From Bradyrhizobium sp. CB1717 (GTDB taxonomy: Bacteria; Pseudomonadota; Alphaproteobacteria; Rhizobiales; Xanthobacteraceae), in assembly GCF_029714325.1 (NCBI RefSeq), contig NZ_CP121666.1:868001-932000 (forward strand): a stretch of DNA of 64,000 nt. The letters run 5' to 3'. A model generated the notes under the pieces. It saw only the letters and a list, made by a program, of their open reading frames with translations. It made no database searches and was not told the DNA's origin. Below, one piece after another: positions 15,972 to 25,618 of this stretch. Both the position numbers and the translations under genes were made by a program. The stretch's first letter is position 1; the number at the start of each line of letters is the position of its first letter.

Positions 15972-18119
15972 ATGGCAAAGGCCGTTCAGAAAATCATGCT
16001 GTCCCCTTCGCGCGACATTCCCTTCAACAAACTCGTGCTCAGCCAATCGAATGTCCGCCGTGTAAAGGCCGGCGTCTCCATCGAGGAGCTGGCCGAGGAC
16101 ATCGCCCGGCGTACCTTGCTCCAAAGCCTCAACGTCCGGCCGGTTCTCAGCGCCGAAGGCGGTGAGACCGGCATGTTCGAGATCCCGGCCGGGGGGCGCC
16201 GCTACCGGGCATTGGAGCTGCTGGTGAGGCAGAAGCGCCTGGCCAAGAGCGCGCCAGTGCCTTGCGTCGTGCGCGATCCCGCGACCGACATTCTCGCCGA
16301 AGACGACTCGCTCGCCGAGAACATCCAGCGCGCTCCGTTGCACCCGCTCGACCAATTCCGCGCCTTCCTGACTCAGCGTGAAAAGGGCCGGACCGAGGAG
16401 GAGATCGCGGCTGCTTTCTTCACTTCGGTCAACATCGTAAAGCAGCGCCTGCGCCTCGCGTCGGTCTCGCCCGCGCTGCTCGACGTCTATGCCGACGACG
16501 GCATATCGCTTGATCAGTTGATGGCGTTCACCGTCACGGCGGATCACGCCCGCCAGGAGCAGGTCTGGCAGGCCATCTCCGGCTCTTGGCAGAAGGAGGC
16601 CTATCAGATACGTCGCATGCTGACGGAGAAGACGGCGCGCGCCTCCGACCGGCGGGCCGTGTTTGTCGGCCTTGACGCCTACGAGGCGGCCGGCGGCGTG
16701 GTCTTGCGCGATCTCTTCCAGTCCGACGACGGCGGCTGGCTCGAAGACGTTGGTCTCCTCGACCGTCTTGTCGCTGAAAAGCTGAAGGCGGAGGCCGAGA
16801 CGATCGCCGCCGAGGGCTGGAGGTGGATCGAGCTCGCCATTGAGTTTCCCTACGGCCATACTCGCGGCTTGCGCGAACTGGACGGCGTGTCTGCTGATCT
16901 TTCGGCCGAAGAGCAGGCGACGATTGAGGCGCTCAAGGCCGAATATGCCAGGCTCGAAGCCGAGTACGACGGCGCGGACGAGCTGCCCGACGAGGTCGAT
17001 CAGCGCCTCGGCGAGATCGAGATGGCCCTCGCCGCTTTCGACGATCGGCCCGTCATCCATCAGCCGGCCGACATCACCCGCGCGGGCGTGTTCGTTAGCA
17101 TCGATGCCGAAGGAGTGCTGTCGGTCGATCGCGGCTACGTCCGACCTGAGGACGAAGTGCCCACAGCTGAGCCAGAGCCGAGCAGCGATGGCGAACTCGC
17201 CGACCCGGCGCTAGATGGCGCCGAGCCGTCAGCGCCGGCTATCCAGCGCGCCGTCATCACGATCGGCGGGCAGGTTGCTGAGCCCGAGGACGAGGATGAC
17301 GATGCGGTCAAGCCGCTGCCGGACCGCCTGCTGACCGAGCTCACGGCGGAGCGGACGCTGGCACTGCGCGACAAGCTGGCGACCACGCCGTCGGTCGCTT
17401 TCCAATCGGTGCTGCACAAGTTCTGCATGGACGTCTTCTCCCGCTATTCCTCCTACGGAACGTCGATGGAAATCTCCTTGCGCAGCGCCAGCTTCCCGGT
17501 GCAGGCGCAAGGTCTGAAGGACACGCCAGCGGCCAAGGCGATCGATGCGCGCCACAAGACCTGGGAGGAGCGTCTGCCGAAGGACAAGGCCGATCTCTGG
17601 GATTGGCTCACCGGTCTCACCGGCGACGAGCAGGCGGCGCTCTTTGCACACTGCGCCTCATTTGGCGTCAACGCGCTCTACGAGAAAGGTGATCGCTACG
17701 GCGGCGGCGTCACGCCGCACATGGTCGAGCAGCGGATCGCTGAGGCCGATCGCATCGCCCGAGCCGTCGACCTCGACATGGTGGGGGCGGGTTGGCGCCC
17801 GACCGTCGAGAACTATCTCGGTCGGGTGCCGAAGCGCCGCATCCTCGAAGCTGTGCGGGAAGGTGCCGGCGATCGCGCCGCTCAGCTCATCGACCATCTG
17901 AAGAAGGGCGACATGGCCAAGGAGGCCGAACGCCTCCTGGCCGAGACCGGTTGGCTACCGGAGCCCTTGAGAATGACCGACGTCGGCCAGGTTGCGACCA
18001 CCGACGCCGCGGAGCCCGAGGGCAGTGACGAGGCGCTGCCGGAATTCCTCACCGACGGCGACGAGCAGGATGATGGCGGCGATGACGAGGCCGAGCCACA
18101 GCTCGATGCGGCCGAGTGA
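15972..18119 (+). CDS. Large ParB/RepB-family protein
   Basis: A 715-residue protein. Residues about 15-120 carry the ParB N-terminal core: LSQSNVRRVKAGVSIEELAEDIA, IPAGGRRYRALELL, and DDSLAENIQRAPLHPLDQF. An HTH follows at about 130-190 (EEEIAAAFFTSVNIVKQRLRLASVSPALLD). The rest is a long acidic region typical of ICE-borne ParB-like proteins, which are much longer than chromosomal ParB. The role is probably DNA binding for maintenance or regulation rather than classical segregation. The ATG at 15972 is chosen because similarity starts there; an open frame extends 100 codons upstream without coding character. A ParA is encoded separately at 44721. Confidence 0.85.
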   Translation: MAKAVQKIMLSPSRDIPFNKLVLSQSNVRRVKAGVSIEELAEDIARRTLLQSLNVRPVLSAEGGETGMFEIPAGGRRYRALELLVRQKRLAKSAPVPCVVRDPATDILAEDDSLAENIQRAPLHPLDQFRAFLTQREKGRTEEEIAAAFFTSVNIVKQRLRLASVSPALLDVYADDGISLDQLMAFTVTADHARQEQVWQAISGSWQKEAYQIRRMLTEKTARASDRRAVFVGLDAYEAAGGVVLRDLFQSDDGGWLEDVGLLDRLVAEKLKAEAETIAAEGWRWIELAIEFPYGHTRGLRELDGVSADLSAEEQATIEALKAEYARLEAEYDGADELPDEVDQRLGEIEMALAAFDDRPVIHQPADITRAGVFVSIDAEGVLSVDRGYVRPEDEVPTAEPEPSSDGELADPALDGAEPSAPAIQRAVITIGGQVAEPEDEDDDAVKPLPDRLLTELTAERTLALRDKLATTPSVAFQSVLHKFCMDVFSRYSSYGTSMEISLRSASFPVQAQGLKDTPAAKAIDARHKTWEERLPKDKADLWDWLTGLTGDEQAALFAHCASFGVNALYEKGDRYGGGVTPHMVEQRIAEADRIARAVDLDMVGAGWRPTVENYLGRVPKRRILEAVREGAGDRAAQLIDHLKKGDMAKEAERLLAETGWLPEPLRMTDVGQVATTDAAEPEGSDEALPEFLTDGDEQDDGGDDEAEPQLDAAE

Positions 18120-18223
18120 GCCCTTTCGCGGGACGGCTCCGGCCGTCTCGCACACCTTCCGTCGCAATTCTCGTCCCCCAGCCCGGCCTCGTGTCGGGCT
18201 TTCGGTTTTCAAAGGAGGCTCGA

Positions 18224-18727
18224 ATGGCCGACTACTACACCCCGACGGTGGTCCAGCAGACGATCCAGAAGGCCGATATGACCCCACTGGAGCGTATGCT
18301 GCTCTCCTGCATCTTCGATGCCGAGCGCAACGGCGACGGCTGGTACTTCTTCTCCGAGGTTGGTCCGGCTGACATGATCACGGTCGCGCACGCGGCGCTC
18401 GAAGCCGCGCTCGCAGCGTCCCAGGCGGCTGGTCCCAACGCGGCCAACAGGATCGTCACGGAGCACCTGGCAAAGCTTGACGCCAGCGTACCACCTTCGC
18501 ACCACGTTGATCTCGGTTTTACGACCACGTCTTGGGAGTTCATCCTCCAAGACATCGTTCGGCGCTCGTCGACGCTGAAATATGTAACGGCTGTTTCCTC
18601 CTTTGCTTGTTCGCGGATGCGGGCCGATGGTTTCGGCGGCGCAGTCGTTGTGATCTCCGCCGAAAAAATTGTCGGCAAGTCAAAGAACGATCTCCTCGAG
18701 GAGTTTATCGCTCTGGTCGCGCCGTGA
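18224..18727 (+). CDS. ICE-conserved hypothetical protein (167 aa)
   Basis: A soluble protein starting MADYYTPTVVQQTIQKADMTPLERMLLS with a strong AAAGGAGG ribosome-binding site. It belongs to the small conserved proteins found between parB-like and strawberry-notch genes in alphaproteobacterial ICEs. The N-terminal part (DMTPLERMLLSCIFDAERNGD) is the best-conserved-looking segment. Function unknown. Confidence 0.7.
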   Translation: MADYYTPTVVQQTIQKADMTPLERMLLSCIFDAERNGDGWYFFSEVGPADMITVAHAALEAALAASQAAGPNAANRIVTEHLAKLDASVPPSHHVDLGFTTTSWEFILQDIVRRSSTLKYVTAVSSFACSRMRADGFGGAVVVISAEKIVGKSKNDLLEEFIALVAP

Positions 18728-18834
18728 GGCGACCCTTTCTTTCTGGCTGAGATCAAGAGCCTGCCCGCAACGTTTGAAGGGCATCGGGCAGAGAGTGAGA
18801 GGCGGGCCGGGACGGGTTTGAGCCGATCCGGTCC

Positions 18835-18853
18835 GAGAGAGAGAGAGAGAGAG
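18835..18853. repeat. (GA)n microsatellite
   Basis: An uninterrupted GAGAGA run of 19 bases lies in the leader of the large methylase/helicase gene, about 45 bp upstream of its ATG. A slippage-prone purine tract here could influence translation. Confidence 0.8.
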
Positions 18854-18898
18854 CGCCGGCCGGCTCGCCCGTTCCCGCTCTCCTAGAGGCTCCCCTTC

Positions 18899-21800
18899 AT
18901 GAACGACCTTTTCTCGATCGCGGCCGACCAGGCCGCCCCGATCTCGCCTGCGCGCGCTCCCGAGGGGGCCCCCGCCATCATCGCCGCGGCTGAGCAGTTT
19001 CTCCCGCATATCGAGCATGGCCGACGCATCGACAGCGCAATCTTGCGCGCCGCGATGCAAGAGGCCTTCGGCGCGTCCGATGCGACAGGCGCCTGGGATT
19101 GGAAGATGGCCTATGACGCTTGCGAGGTCGCCATCGTCCTGTTCCTGCGCAAATACGGAAAAGCGCTGTTCCGCAAAGCCGCTTCTCCGGCTTCACGACT
19201 TTCCGCCCTGGACAAGATCGCGTCGCTTCTGCCGACCCACACGCGCGGCTCTGCCGAGAGCGAGACCTTCCAGCAGTTTTCGTCGCCGATCCCGCTCGGT
19301 TTGGCTGCGCTGACCGCGGCTGCGCTTACGGCGGCGGATCGCGTGCTGGAGCCGTCCGCAGGCACCGGGCTGCTCGCCATCCTCGTCGAGATCGCCGGCA
19401 GCGCCCTCGTGCTGAACGAACTGGCCGAGACCCGGGCCGTGTTGCTTTCTTCCCTCTTTCCGGCCATTTCCGTCACGCGCTTCGACGCAGCCCAAATCGA
19501 CGATCACCTCAATCCCGCCATCGTCCCGAGCGTCGTGCTGATGAACCCGCCGTTCTCGGCGATGGCGAACGTCTCCGGCCGCATGGCTGACACGGCATAC
19601 CGTCACATCGCCTCGGCGCTTGCCCGCCTTGCTGACGGCGGCCGGCTGGTCACGATATCAGGCGCAAACTTCTCGCCCGAAGCCTCGGCCTGGCAAGATG
19701 CCTTCGTTCAATTGCAGCAACGCGGCCGCGTGGTGTTCACCGCCGCGATCGCCGGCGCGGTCTATGCCAAGCACGGCACCACAATCGAGACGCGCCTGAC
19801 CGTCATCGACAAGGTGCCGGCCGGCGATCCGCGCGCGTTCCCGGAGTCGCCGGGACTAGCGCCCGACGTCGCGACGCTACTCCGCTGGATCGGCGAACAC
19901 GTTCCGGTTCGCCTGAGCGTCGCATCCACTGGTGCTGTTCCGGTATCAACCTCGTCCGCGCCTCGTACCCTGCGGAGCTATCTCGCACGAGCCGGGGCAC
20001 AGCCGGCCAAGGCGTCAGTCGCCGATCCCGAAGCCGTCGACCTTGCCTATGAGACGATCGATTGGATCCCGCCCGAGAGCGCGCGCCTCAGCGACGCCAT
20101 CTACGAGGAGTACCGGCTGCAATCGATTCGGATCCCCGGCGCCCAGTCTCACCCGTCCAAGCTGGTGCAGTCGGCCGCGATGGCCTCGGTCGCGCCGCCG
20201 AGGCCGAGCTATCGGCCGCGCCTGCCGGCGAACCTCGTCAGCGACGGCATCCTGTCTGACGCCCAGCTCGAGACGGTCGTCTATGCCGGGGAGGCGCATG
20301 GTGACTATCTTGCCGGCGCCTGGACTGTTGGCGAGACCTTCGACCTCGTCACCGCCGGCCGCGACGGCGCACCGAACGCCGTCCGTTTCCGTCGAGGTTT
20401 CATGCTCGGCGACGGGACCGGCGCCGGCAAGGGCCGCCAGTCTGCCGGCATCATTCTCGACAACTGGCTGCAGGGTCGGCGCAAGGCGGTCTGGATCTCG
20501 AAATCCGACAAGCTGCTGGAAGACGCGCAGCGCGACTGGTCGGCGCTTGGCATGGAGCGTCTGCTGGTCACGCCGCTCTCGCGCTTCCCTCAAGGGCGCG
20601 AGATCCGGTTGGGCGAGGGCGTCCTATTTTTAACCTACGCTACGCTGCGGTCCGACGACCGCGGCGAGAAGCTTTCGCGCGTCCGGCAGATTGTTCAATG
20701 GTTGGGCTCCGACTTCGACGGCGTCATCATTTTCGACGAGAGCCATGCCATGCAGAACGCCGGTGGCGGCAAAGGCGAGCGGGGCGATGTCGCCCCCTCG
20801 CAGCAGGGACGAGCGGGCTTGCGCTTGCAGCACGCGCTACCCCACGCCCGCGTCGTCTATGTCTCGGCGACCGGCGCTACCACTGTCCACAATCTCGCCT
20901 ACGCCCAGCGGCTCGGGCTCTGGGGCGGGGAGGATTTTCCGTTCGCCACGCGCGCCGAGTTCGTGGAGGCGATCGAGGATGGCGGCGTCGCGGCAATGGA
21001 GGTCCTGGCCCGCGACCTGCGCGCGCTCGGCCTCTACACCGCCCGCTCGCTCTCCTACGACGGTGTCGAGTATGAACTGGTCGAGCACCAGCTCACCGAC
21101 GAGCAGCGCCGGATCTATGATGCCTATGCCGGTGCCTTCAGCGTCATCCACAATCACCTGGAGGCGGCGCTGCAGGCCGCCAACATCACCGGCGAGACCG
21201 GCACGCTCAATCGCCAGGCCAAATCGGCCGCGCGCTCGGCGTTCGAGTCGGCCAAGCAGCGTTTCTTCGGCCATCTGCTCACCAGCATGAAGACGCCGAC
21301 CCTGGTCCGTTCCGTCGAGCAAGACCTGGCCGACGGCCATGCCGCCGTCATCCAGATCGTGTCAACCGGCGAGGCGCTGATGGAGCGACGACTCGCCGAA
21401 ATTCCGACCGAAGAATGGAACGACGTCCGCGTGGACATCACGCCGCGCGAGTATGTGCTGGACTACCTCGCCCATTCCTTCCCGGTGCAGCTTTACGAGC
21501 CCTTCACCGACAGCGAGGGTAATCTCTCGTCCCGGCCCGTCTTCCGCGACGGCCAGCCGGTCGAAAGCCGCGACGCGGCCGCCCGCCGCAGTGAGCTGAT
21601 CGAACGGCTCGCTTCGCTTCCGCCTGTTCCCGGCGCGCTCGACCAGATCGTGCAGCGTTTCGGCACGGACCTCGTGGCGGAAGTGACGGGACGTTCGCGG
21701 CGCGTGGTGTGCAGGAGTGACCGCCTTGCCGTCGAGAACCGCGCCGGCTCCGCCAACCTCGCCGAGACCGCCGCCTTCATGGACGATCTGAAGCGCGTGC

Positions 21801-23230
21801 TTGTCTTTTCGGACGCCGGTGGCACCGGGCGCAGCTATCACGCCGAGCTGTCGGCGCGGAATCGCCGGCTTCGCGTCCACTATCTGCTCGAACCCGGCTG
21901 GAAGGCCGATGCCGCGATCCAGGGACTCGGGCGGACAAACCGCACGAACCAGGCGCAGCCGCCGCTCTTTCGACCGATCGCCACTGACGTGAAAGCAGAG
22001 AAGCGCTTCTTATCGACGATCGCCCGGCGGCTCGACACGCTCGGTGCCATCACGCGTGGCCAGCGTCAGACCGGCGGCCAGGGTCTGTTCCGGCCCGAGG
22101 ACAATCTTGAGAGTCACTACGCCCGGGATGCCCTTCGCCAGCTCTATCTGCTGCTCGTGCGCGGCAAGGTCGAAGGCTGCTCGCTGCAGATGTTCGAGGA
22201 GGCCACAGGCCTCAAGCTGACGGACGAAAGCGGTATCAAGGACGAATTGCGGCCGATCACGACGTTCCTCAATCGCTTGCTGGCGCTCACCATCAACTTG
22301 CAGGACGTCCTGTTCACGGCGTTTGAGCAGTTGCTGAACGCCAAGGTCGAGGGCGCGATCGCCAGCGGGGTCTATGATGTCGGACTCGAAACGCTCCAGG
22401 CCGAGAGTTTTGTCGTCACCGACCGCCGTTCGATCTACACGCATCCTGCGACCGGCGCGGAGACGCGCCTCCTCACCATCACCGAGCGCCGACGCAATCG
22501 CCCCTTAACGCTGGATCAAGCGCTCGATTATCTGGCCGATGCTCGGGCCGCACTACTCGTCAACGAGCGCTCGGGCCGCGCCGCGGTGCAGATCCCCGCA
22601 CCGAGCTTCATGCTCGATGACGGCGAGATCGAACGCCGCGTATGCCTGATCCGGCCGATGGAGCACCATCATGCTTCCGTGAAGATGATGGACAAGAGCC
22701 ATTGGCAGGCGGCCGAGCGCGAGACGTTCGTCGCCGCCTGGACCGGCGAGGTCGCCGAGGTGCCGGAGTTCGCCGAGAGCACGCTCCACATCGTCGCCGG
22801 CCTGCTGCTACCGATCTGGAAACGTCTCCCGAACGATTCGACCCGGGTCTATCGGCTTCAGACCGACGCAGGCGAGCGCATCATCGGCCGCAGGGTATCG
22901 CTGGCCTGGGCGGCAAACGCCGCGATGATCGGGACCACCGCCCTTTCACCGGAAGCGGCGTTCGCGGCGCTGATGGAGGGGAAGACGGTCCTCGACCTCG
23001 CCAAGGACCTGCAGCTCCGCCGCGTCCGCGTCATGGGCGCCCACCGCATCGAGCTGTCCGGCTTCACCGACACGATGCGCGATCGGCTGCGCGCCTACGG
23101 CCTCTTCAGCGAGATCATCTCGTGGAAGCTGCGCATGTTCGTTCCCATAGATGCGACCGGTACAGTCGTGTTGGCGAAGGTGCTCGACCATTATCCGATC
23201 GAGCGCATCGGCGAGCGGGAGGCTGCCTGA
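18899..23230 (+). CDS. Methylase/helicase fusion, strawberry-notch type
   Basis: A 1443-residue protein. The N-terminal part has an N6-adenine methyltransferase-like fold: LEPSAGTGLLAI (SAM-binding) near residue 155 and LMNPPFS (catalytic NPPF) near residue 216. The middle and C-terminal parts are a strawberry-notch-like SF2 ATPase: LGDGTGAGKGRQSAG (Walker A) near residue 503, IIFDESHAMQN (motif II) near 612, VYVSATGATT, and later VFSDAGGTGRSYHA and AIQGLGRTNRTNQ. Such giant proteins are hallmarks of ICEs and large conjugative plasmids and probably modify or unwind element DNA after entry. The stop overlaps the next ATG. Confidence 0.88.
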   Translation: MNDLFSIAADQAAPISPARAPEGAPAIIAAAEQFLPHIEHGRRIDSAILRAAMQEAFGASDATGAWDWKMAYDACEVAIVLFLRKYGKALFRKAASPASRLSALDKIASLLPTHTRGSAESETFQQFSSPIPLGLAALTAAALTAADRVLEPSAGTGLLAILVEIAGSALVLNELAETRAVLLSSLFPAISVTRFDAAQIDDHLNPAIVPSVVLMNPPFSAMANVSGRMADTAYRHIASALARLADGGRLVTISGANFSPEASAWQDAFVQLQQRGRVVFTAAIAGAVYAKHGTTIETRLTVIDKVPAGDPRAFPESPGLAPDVATLLRWIGEHVPVRLSVASTGAVPVSTSSAPRTLRSYLARAGAQPAKASVADPEAVDLAYETIDWIPPESARLSDAIYEEYRLQSIRIPGAQSHPSKLVQSAAMASVAPPRPSYRPRLPANLVSDGILSDAQLETVVYAGEAHGDYLAGAWTVGETFDLVTAGRDGAPNAVRFRRGFMLGDGTGAGKGRQSAGIILDNWLQGRRKAVWISKSDKLLEDAQRDWSALGMERLLVTPLSRFPQGREIRLGEGVLFLTYATLRSDDRGEKLSRVRQIVQWLGSDFDGVIIFDESHAMQNAGGGKGERGDVAPSQQGRAGLRLQHALPHARVVYVSATGATTVHNLAYAQRLGLWGGEDFPFATRAEFVEAIEDGGVAAMEVLARDLRALGLYTARSLSYDGVEYELVEHQLTDEQRRIYDAYAGAFSVIHNHLEAALQAANITGETGTLNRQAKSAARSAFESAKQRFFGHLLTSMKTPTLVRSVEQDLADGHAAVIQIVSTGEALMERRLAEIPTEEWNDVRVDITPREYVLDYLAHSFPVQLYEPFTDSEGNLSSRPVFRDGQPVESRDAAARRSELIERLASLPPVPGALDQIVQRFGTDLVAEVTGRSRRVVCRSDRLAVENRAGSANLAETAAFMDDLKRVLVFSDAGGTGRSYHAELSARNRRLRVHYLLEPGWKADAAIQGLGRTNRTNQAQPPLFRPIATDVKAEKRFLSTIARRLDTLGAITRGQRQTGGQGLFRPEDNLESHYARDALRQLYLLLVRGKVEGCSLQMFEEATGLKLTDESGIKDELRPITTFLNRLLALTINLQDVLFTAFEQLLNAKVEGAIASGVYDVGLETLQAESFVVTDRRSIYTHPATGAETRLLTITERRRNRPLTLDQALDYLADARAALLVNERSGRAAVQIPAPSFMLDDGEIERRVCLIRPMEHHHASVKMMDKSHWQAAERETFVAAWTGEVAEVPEFAESTLHIVAGLLLPIWKRLPNDSTRVYRLQTDAGERIIGRRVSLAWAANAAMIGTTALSPEAAFAALMEGKTVLDLAKDLQLRRVRVMGAHRIELSGFTDTMRDRLRAYGLFSEIISWKLRMFVPIDATGTVVLAKVLDHYPIERIGEREAA

Positions 23231-24291
23231 TGGTCGGCCAGGACGCTTCCGAACTGGCCCGCCGTCTCGCGCGTGACGCCGAGGCCGTGTGTCGACATTA
23301 TCTCTCCGCAGGACGGCGACAAGGTAGCTACTGGCTTGTCGGCGATGTACGCAACACCCCCGGCCGCTCTATGTTCGTGCGGCTCAAAGAGTCTGCGAAG
23401 GGACCCGCCGGCAAATTTACTGACGCCGCGACCGGCGAGCATGGTGATTTGCTCGATGTGATCCGGGAAAGCTGTGGCCTGGTCGACTTCAAGGACGTCG
23501 CCAACGAAGCCCGCTCCTTCCTCAGCATGCCACGTCCCGAACCGGAGCCCAAGGTGAACCACGCCCGCTCATCGAGATCGAGCGTACCTGCGGGTTCGCC
23601 CGAGGCGGCGAGACGACTCTTCGCCATGTCGCAACCCATCGAGGGTACGCTCGTAGAAGCGTATCTCCGTAGCCGCGGCATTACGGTTTTGCACGGAACC
23701 GGAAGTCTCCGCTTCCACCCCCGCTGCTACTATCGGCCGGACGAGCACTCTGCGACCGAGACCTGGCCGGCGATGATCGCCGCCGTCACCGACCTCTCGG
23801 CCCACCTGACCGGCGCGCATCGCACCTGGCTCGACCCGGGCGGCTTCAACGAAGCCAATCTCGGCAAGGCGCCGGTCGACACGCCGCGACGGGCCATGGG
23901 CGACCTGCTCGGACATGCGGTTCGCTTCGGTGTGGCGGGCGAGGTGATGGCGGCCGGTGAAGGCATCGAAACGATGTTGTCGCTTCGGTGCGTTCTGCCC
24001 AGCATGCCAATGGCGGCGGCGCTCTCGGCAGCGCATCTCTCCTCTATCCTGTTCCCGGACACGCTTCGCCGGCTCTACATCGCACGCGATGACGATCCCG
24101 CGGGCGACGGCGCGATGGCCACGTTGATCGACCGGGCGCAGGCGGCCGGGATCGAGGCGATCGTGATCTCGCCACAGCTTGGCGACTTCAACGAGGATCT
24201 CCACCTTCTCGGGATCGACGCGCTTCGTGCCGCGAGCCGGGTGCAGATCGCGGCGCAGGATGCCGCCCGGTTCATGGAGCTCGCGGCATAG
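23230..24291 (+). CDS. Toprim-domain primase-like protein
   Basis: A 353-residue protein of the ICE/plasmid Toprim family. The N-terminal part (residues 1-100; FTDAATGEHGDLLDVIRESCGLVDF) resembles the zinc-finger-less primase N-domain of DUF7146-type proteins. Residues about 230-330 hold a Toprim fold: VMAAGEGIETMLSL with the conserved Glu, and RLYIARDDDPAGDGA with the DxD. These proteins are thought to prime or process transferred single strands. The ATG overlaps the methylase/helicase stop (TGATG), so translation is coupled. Confidence 0.8.
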   Translation: MVGQDASELARRLARDAEAVCRHYLSAGRRQGSYWLVGDVRNTPGRSMFVRLKESAKGPAGKFTDAATGEHGDLLDVIRESCGLVDFKDVANEARSFLSMPRPEPEPKVNHARSSRSSVPAGSPEAARRLFAMSQPIEGTLVEAYLRSRGITVLHGTGSLRFHPRCYYRPDEHSATETWPAMIAAVTDLSAHLTGAHRTWLDPGGFNEANLGKAPVDTPRRAMGDLLGHAVRFGVAGEVMAAGEGIETMLSLRCVLPSMPMAAALSAAHLSSILFPDTLRRLYIARDDDPAGDGAMATLIDRAQAAGIEAIVISPQLGDFNEDLHLLGIDALRAASRVQIAAQDAARFMELAA

Positions 24292-24616
24292 CCGGAACGG
24301 GGAAGGGCCGCGCTGCCGCTTCATTATCCCCAGGCGGTCGGTCATGCTTCTCCTCGGTGCCGGAGAGGGCCGCACCCACGGCCTTCAAGAGGGCGATCGG
24401 GCGGCAAGCGGCCCGGACCGGCAACCTCATGGGCCGACTATTTTCCGCCGGCGGCGGAGCCGCCTTTACATCGCGAGGCAAAATAGTCGGCCCCCTTCGG
24501 TCCTCCGCTTCGCTTCGGCCCTTCGCTCCGCTTCGGGTGCAGCTCCGTCCCGCCCGCCGCTTTCGTCGCCATGAAGGCCGCGATGGGCGCGGTCGAACCG
24601 GCGAAGGAAAGCCGCA
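24292..24616. repeat. Intergenic region with 14-bp inverted repeat
   Basis: No gene is supported. A perfect inverted repeat, GGGCCGACTATTTT (24431-24444) and AAAATAGTCGGCCC (24480-24493), encloses a GC-rich 35-base loop that itself contains the palindromic CCGCCGGCGGCGG. It could be a protein-binding site, a terminator between the Toprim and DUF2493 genes, or a processing signal. Confidence 0.75.
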
Positions 24617-25546
24617 ATGACCACCGACCACCACGACGATTTCGAGCCGCATCACTCTTCATCCCCGACCGACCACGTCCTCCAGGAGCTCCAGCTCTAT
24701 GGCCATCGCCCCTTCCACGATGAGCCAGATCCCCGGCCGCTCCCAGAAGCGCGAGTCCTCGCCGGCAGCATCTCCGACGTCTTCGATGCCCTCGTGATGG
24801 CGCTGTCCGATACCCGTCTCGAACCTGACCTCGAAGACCTGCTCTGGTCAACCGTGAACGTCTTCCATCGCGCGATCGACCGGATCGAGCGTGAGCTCGA
24901 CGACAACGAACTGGCGCAGCAGCGGTCGCAACGGGAGCAGGACGGGAGCGAGATCAAATCCGTCGAGCTGGAGCGACTGACGGCCGAAGGGCAGACGCTG
25001 ATCGAGCGACGAGGCGCCTTCGAGCTGATGCGCGACCAGGCCGCCGATGAGTTCGAACGCCATACCCGCTCGACCTGGCGCCCGCGCAACGGGTCGAAGG
25101 TCAACCACCGCAATCTGACGTCCGCCATGATCGACAGCCGCGATTTCCTGGCCGCGAAGAAGCGCGCCGATAACCAGGTGTTCCTGCCTGCAGGACCGAA
25201 GGTGGCGCTGACCGGCGGACTCGACTTCAATGACCACCGGCTAGTCTGGGCCAAGCTTGATCAGGTTCACGCCAAGCACCCGGACATGGTGCTGTTGCAC
25301 GGCGGTTCGCCAAAAGGCGCCGAACTGATCGCGGCCAAATGGGCCGATCATCGCAAGGTGCCGCAGATCGCCTTCAAGCCCAATTGGACGAAACATGCCA
25401 AGGCAGCGCCATTCAAACGCAACGATGCGATGCTGGAGACGCTCCCCATCGGCGTGATGCATTTCCCCGGCACCGGCATCCAGGACAACCTCGCCGATAA
25501 GGCGAAGAAGCTTGGCGTCCCGGTCTGGAAGTACGGCGGCGCATAG
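24617..25546 (+). CDS. DUF2493 (SLOG/YpsA-like) protein
   Basis: A 309-residue protein. The N-terminal half is acidic and helical with a coiled-coil-like stretch (DRIERELDDNELAQQRSQRE). Residues about 195-309 form a DUF2493 domain, a Rossmann-like SLOG fold: KVALTGGLDFNDHRLVWAKL, DMVLLHGGSPKGAELIAAKWA, and VPQIAFKPNWTKHAKAAPFKRN. SLOG domains bind nucleotides or nucleotide-derived signals. DUF2493 genes end many ICE maintenance blocks; the role is not known. The ATG follows AAGGAAAGCCGCA. Confidence 0.8.
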   Translation: MTTDHHDDFEPHHSSSPTDHVLQELQLYGHRPFHDEPDPRPLPEARVLAGSISDVFDALVMALSDTRLEPDLEDLLWSTVNVFHRAIDRIERELDDNELAQQRSQREQDGSEIKSVELERLTAEGQTLIERRGAFELMRDQAADEFERHTRSTWRPRNGSKVNHRNLTSAMIDSRDFLAAKKRADNQVFLPAGPKVALTGGLDFNDHRLVWAKLDQVHAKHPDMVLLHGGSPKGAELIAAKWADHRKVPQIAFKPNWTKHAKAAPFKRNDAMLETLPIGVMHFPGTGIQDNLADKAKKLGVPVWKYGGA

Positions 25547-25618
25547 ACGCCGCCGCACTTCGTCGTGCAAAACGATGCGTGAGCTGAGGCTCAATTGCGG
25601 CACAAATATCGAGCAGGC

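Noticed and set aside
15735..17060. 441-codon open frame on the minus strand
   Set aside because: It is the antisense shadow of the ParB-like gene; the plus frame carries clear ParB motifs, and the minus frame has none.
19932..22440. Several 100-230-codon frames on both strands within the methylase/helicase gene
   Set aside because: High-GC shadows; their proteins are Arg/Pro/Ser-rich with no motif, while the 1443-residue frame has all expected motifs.
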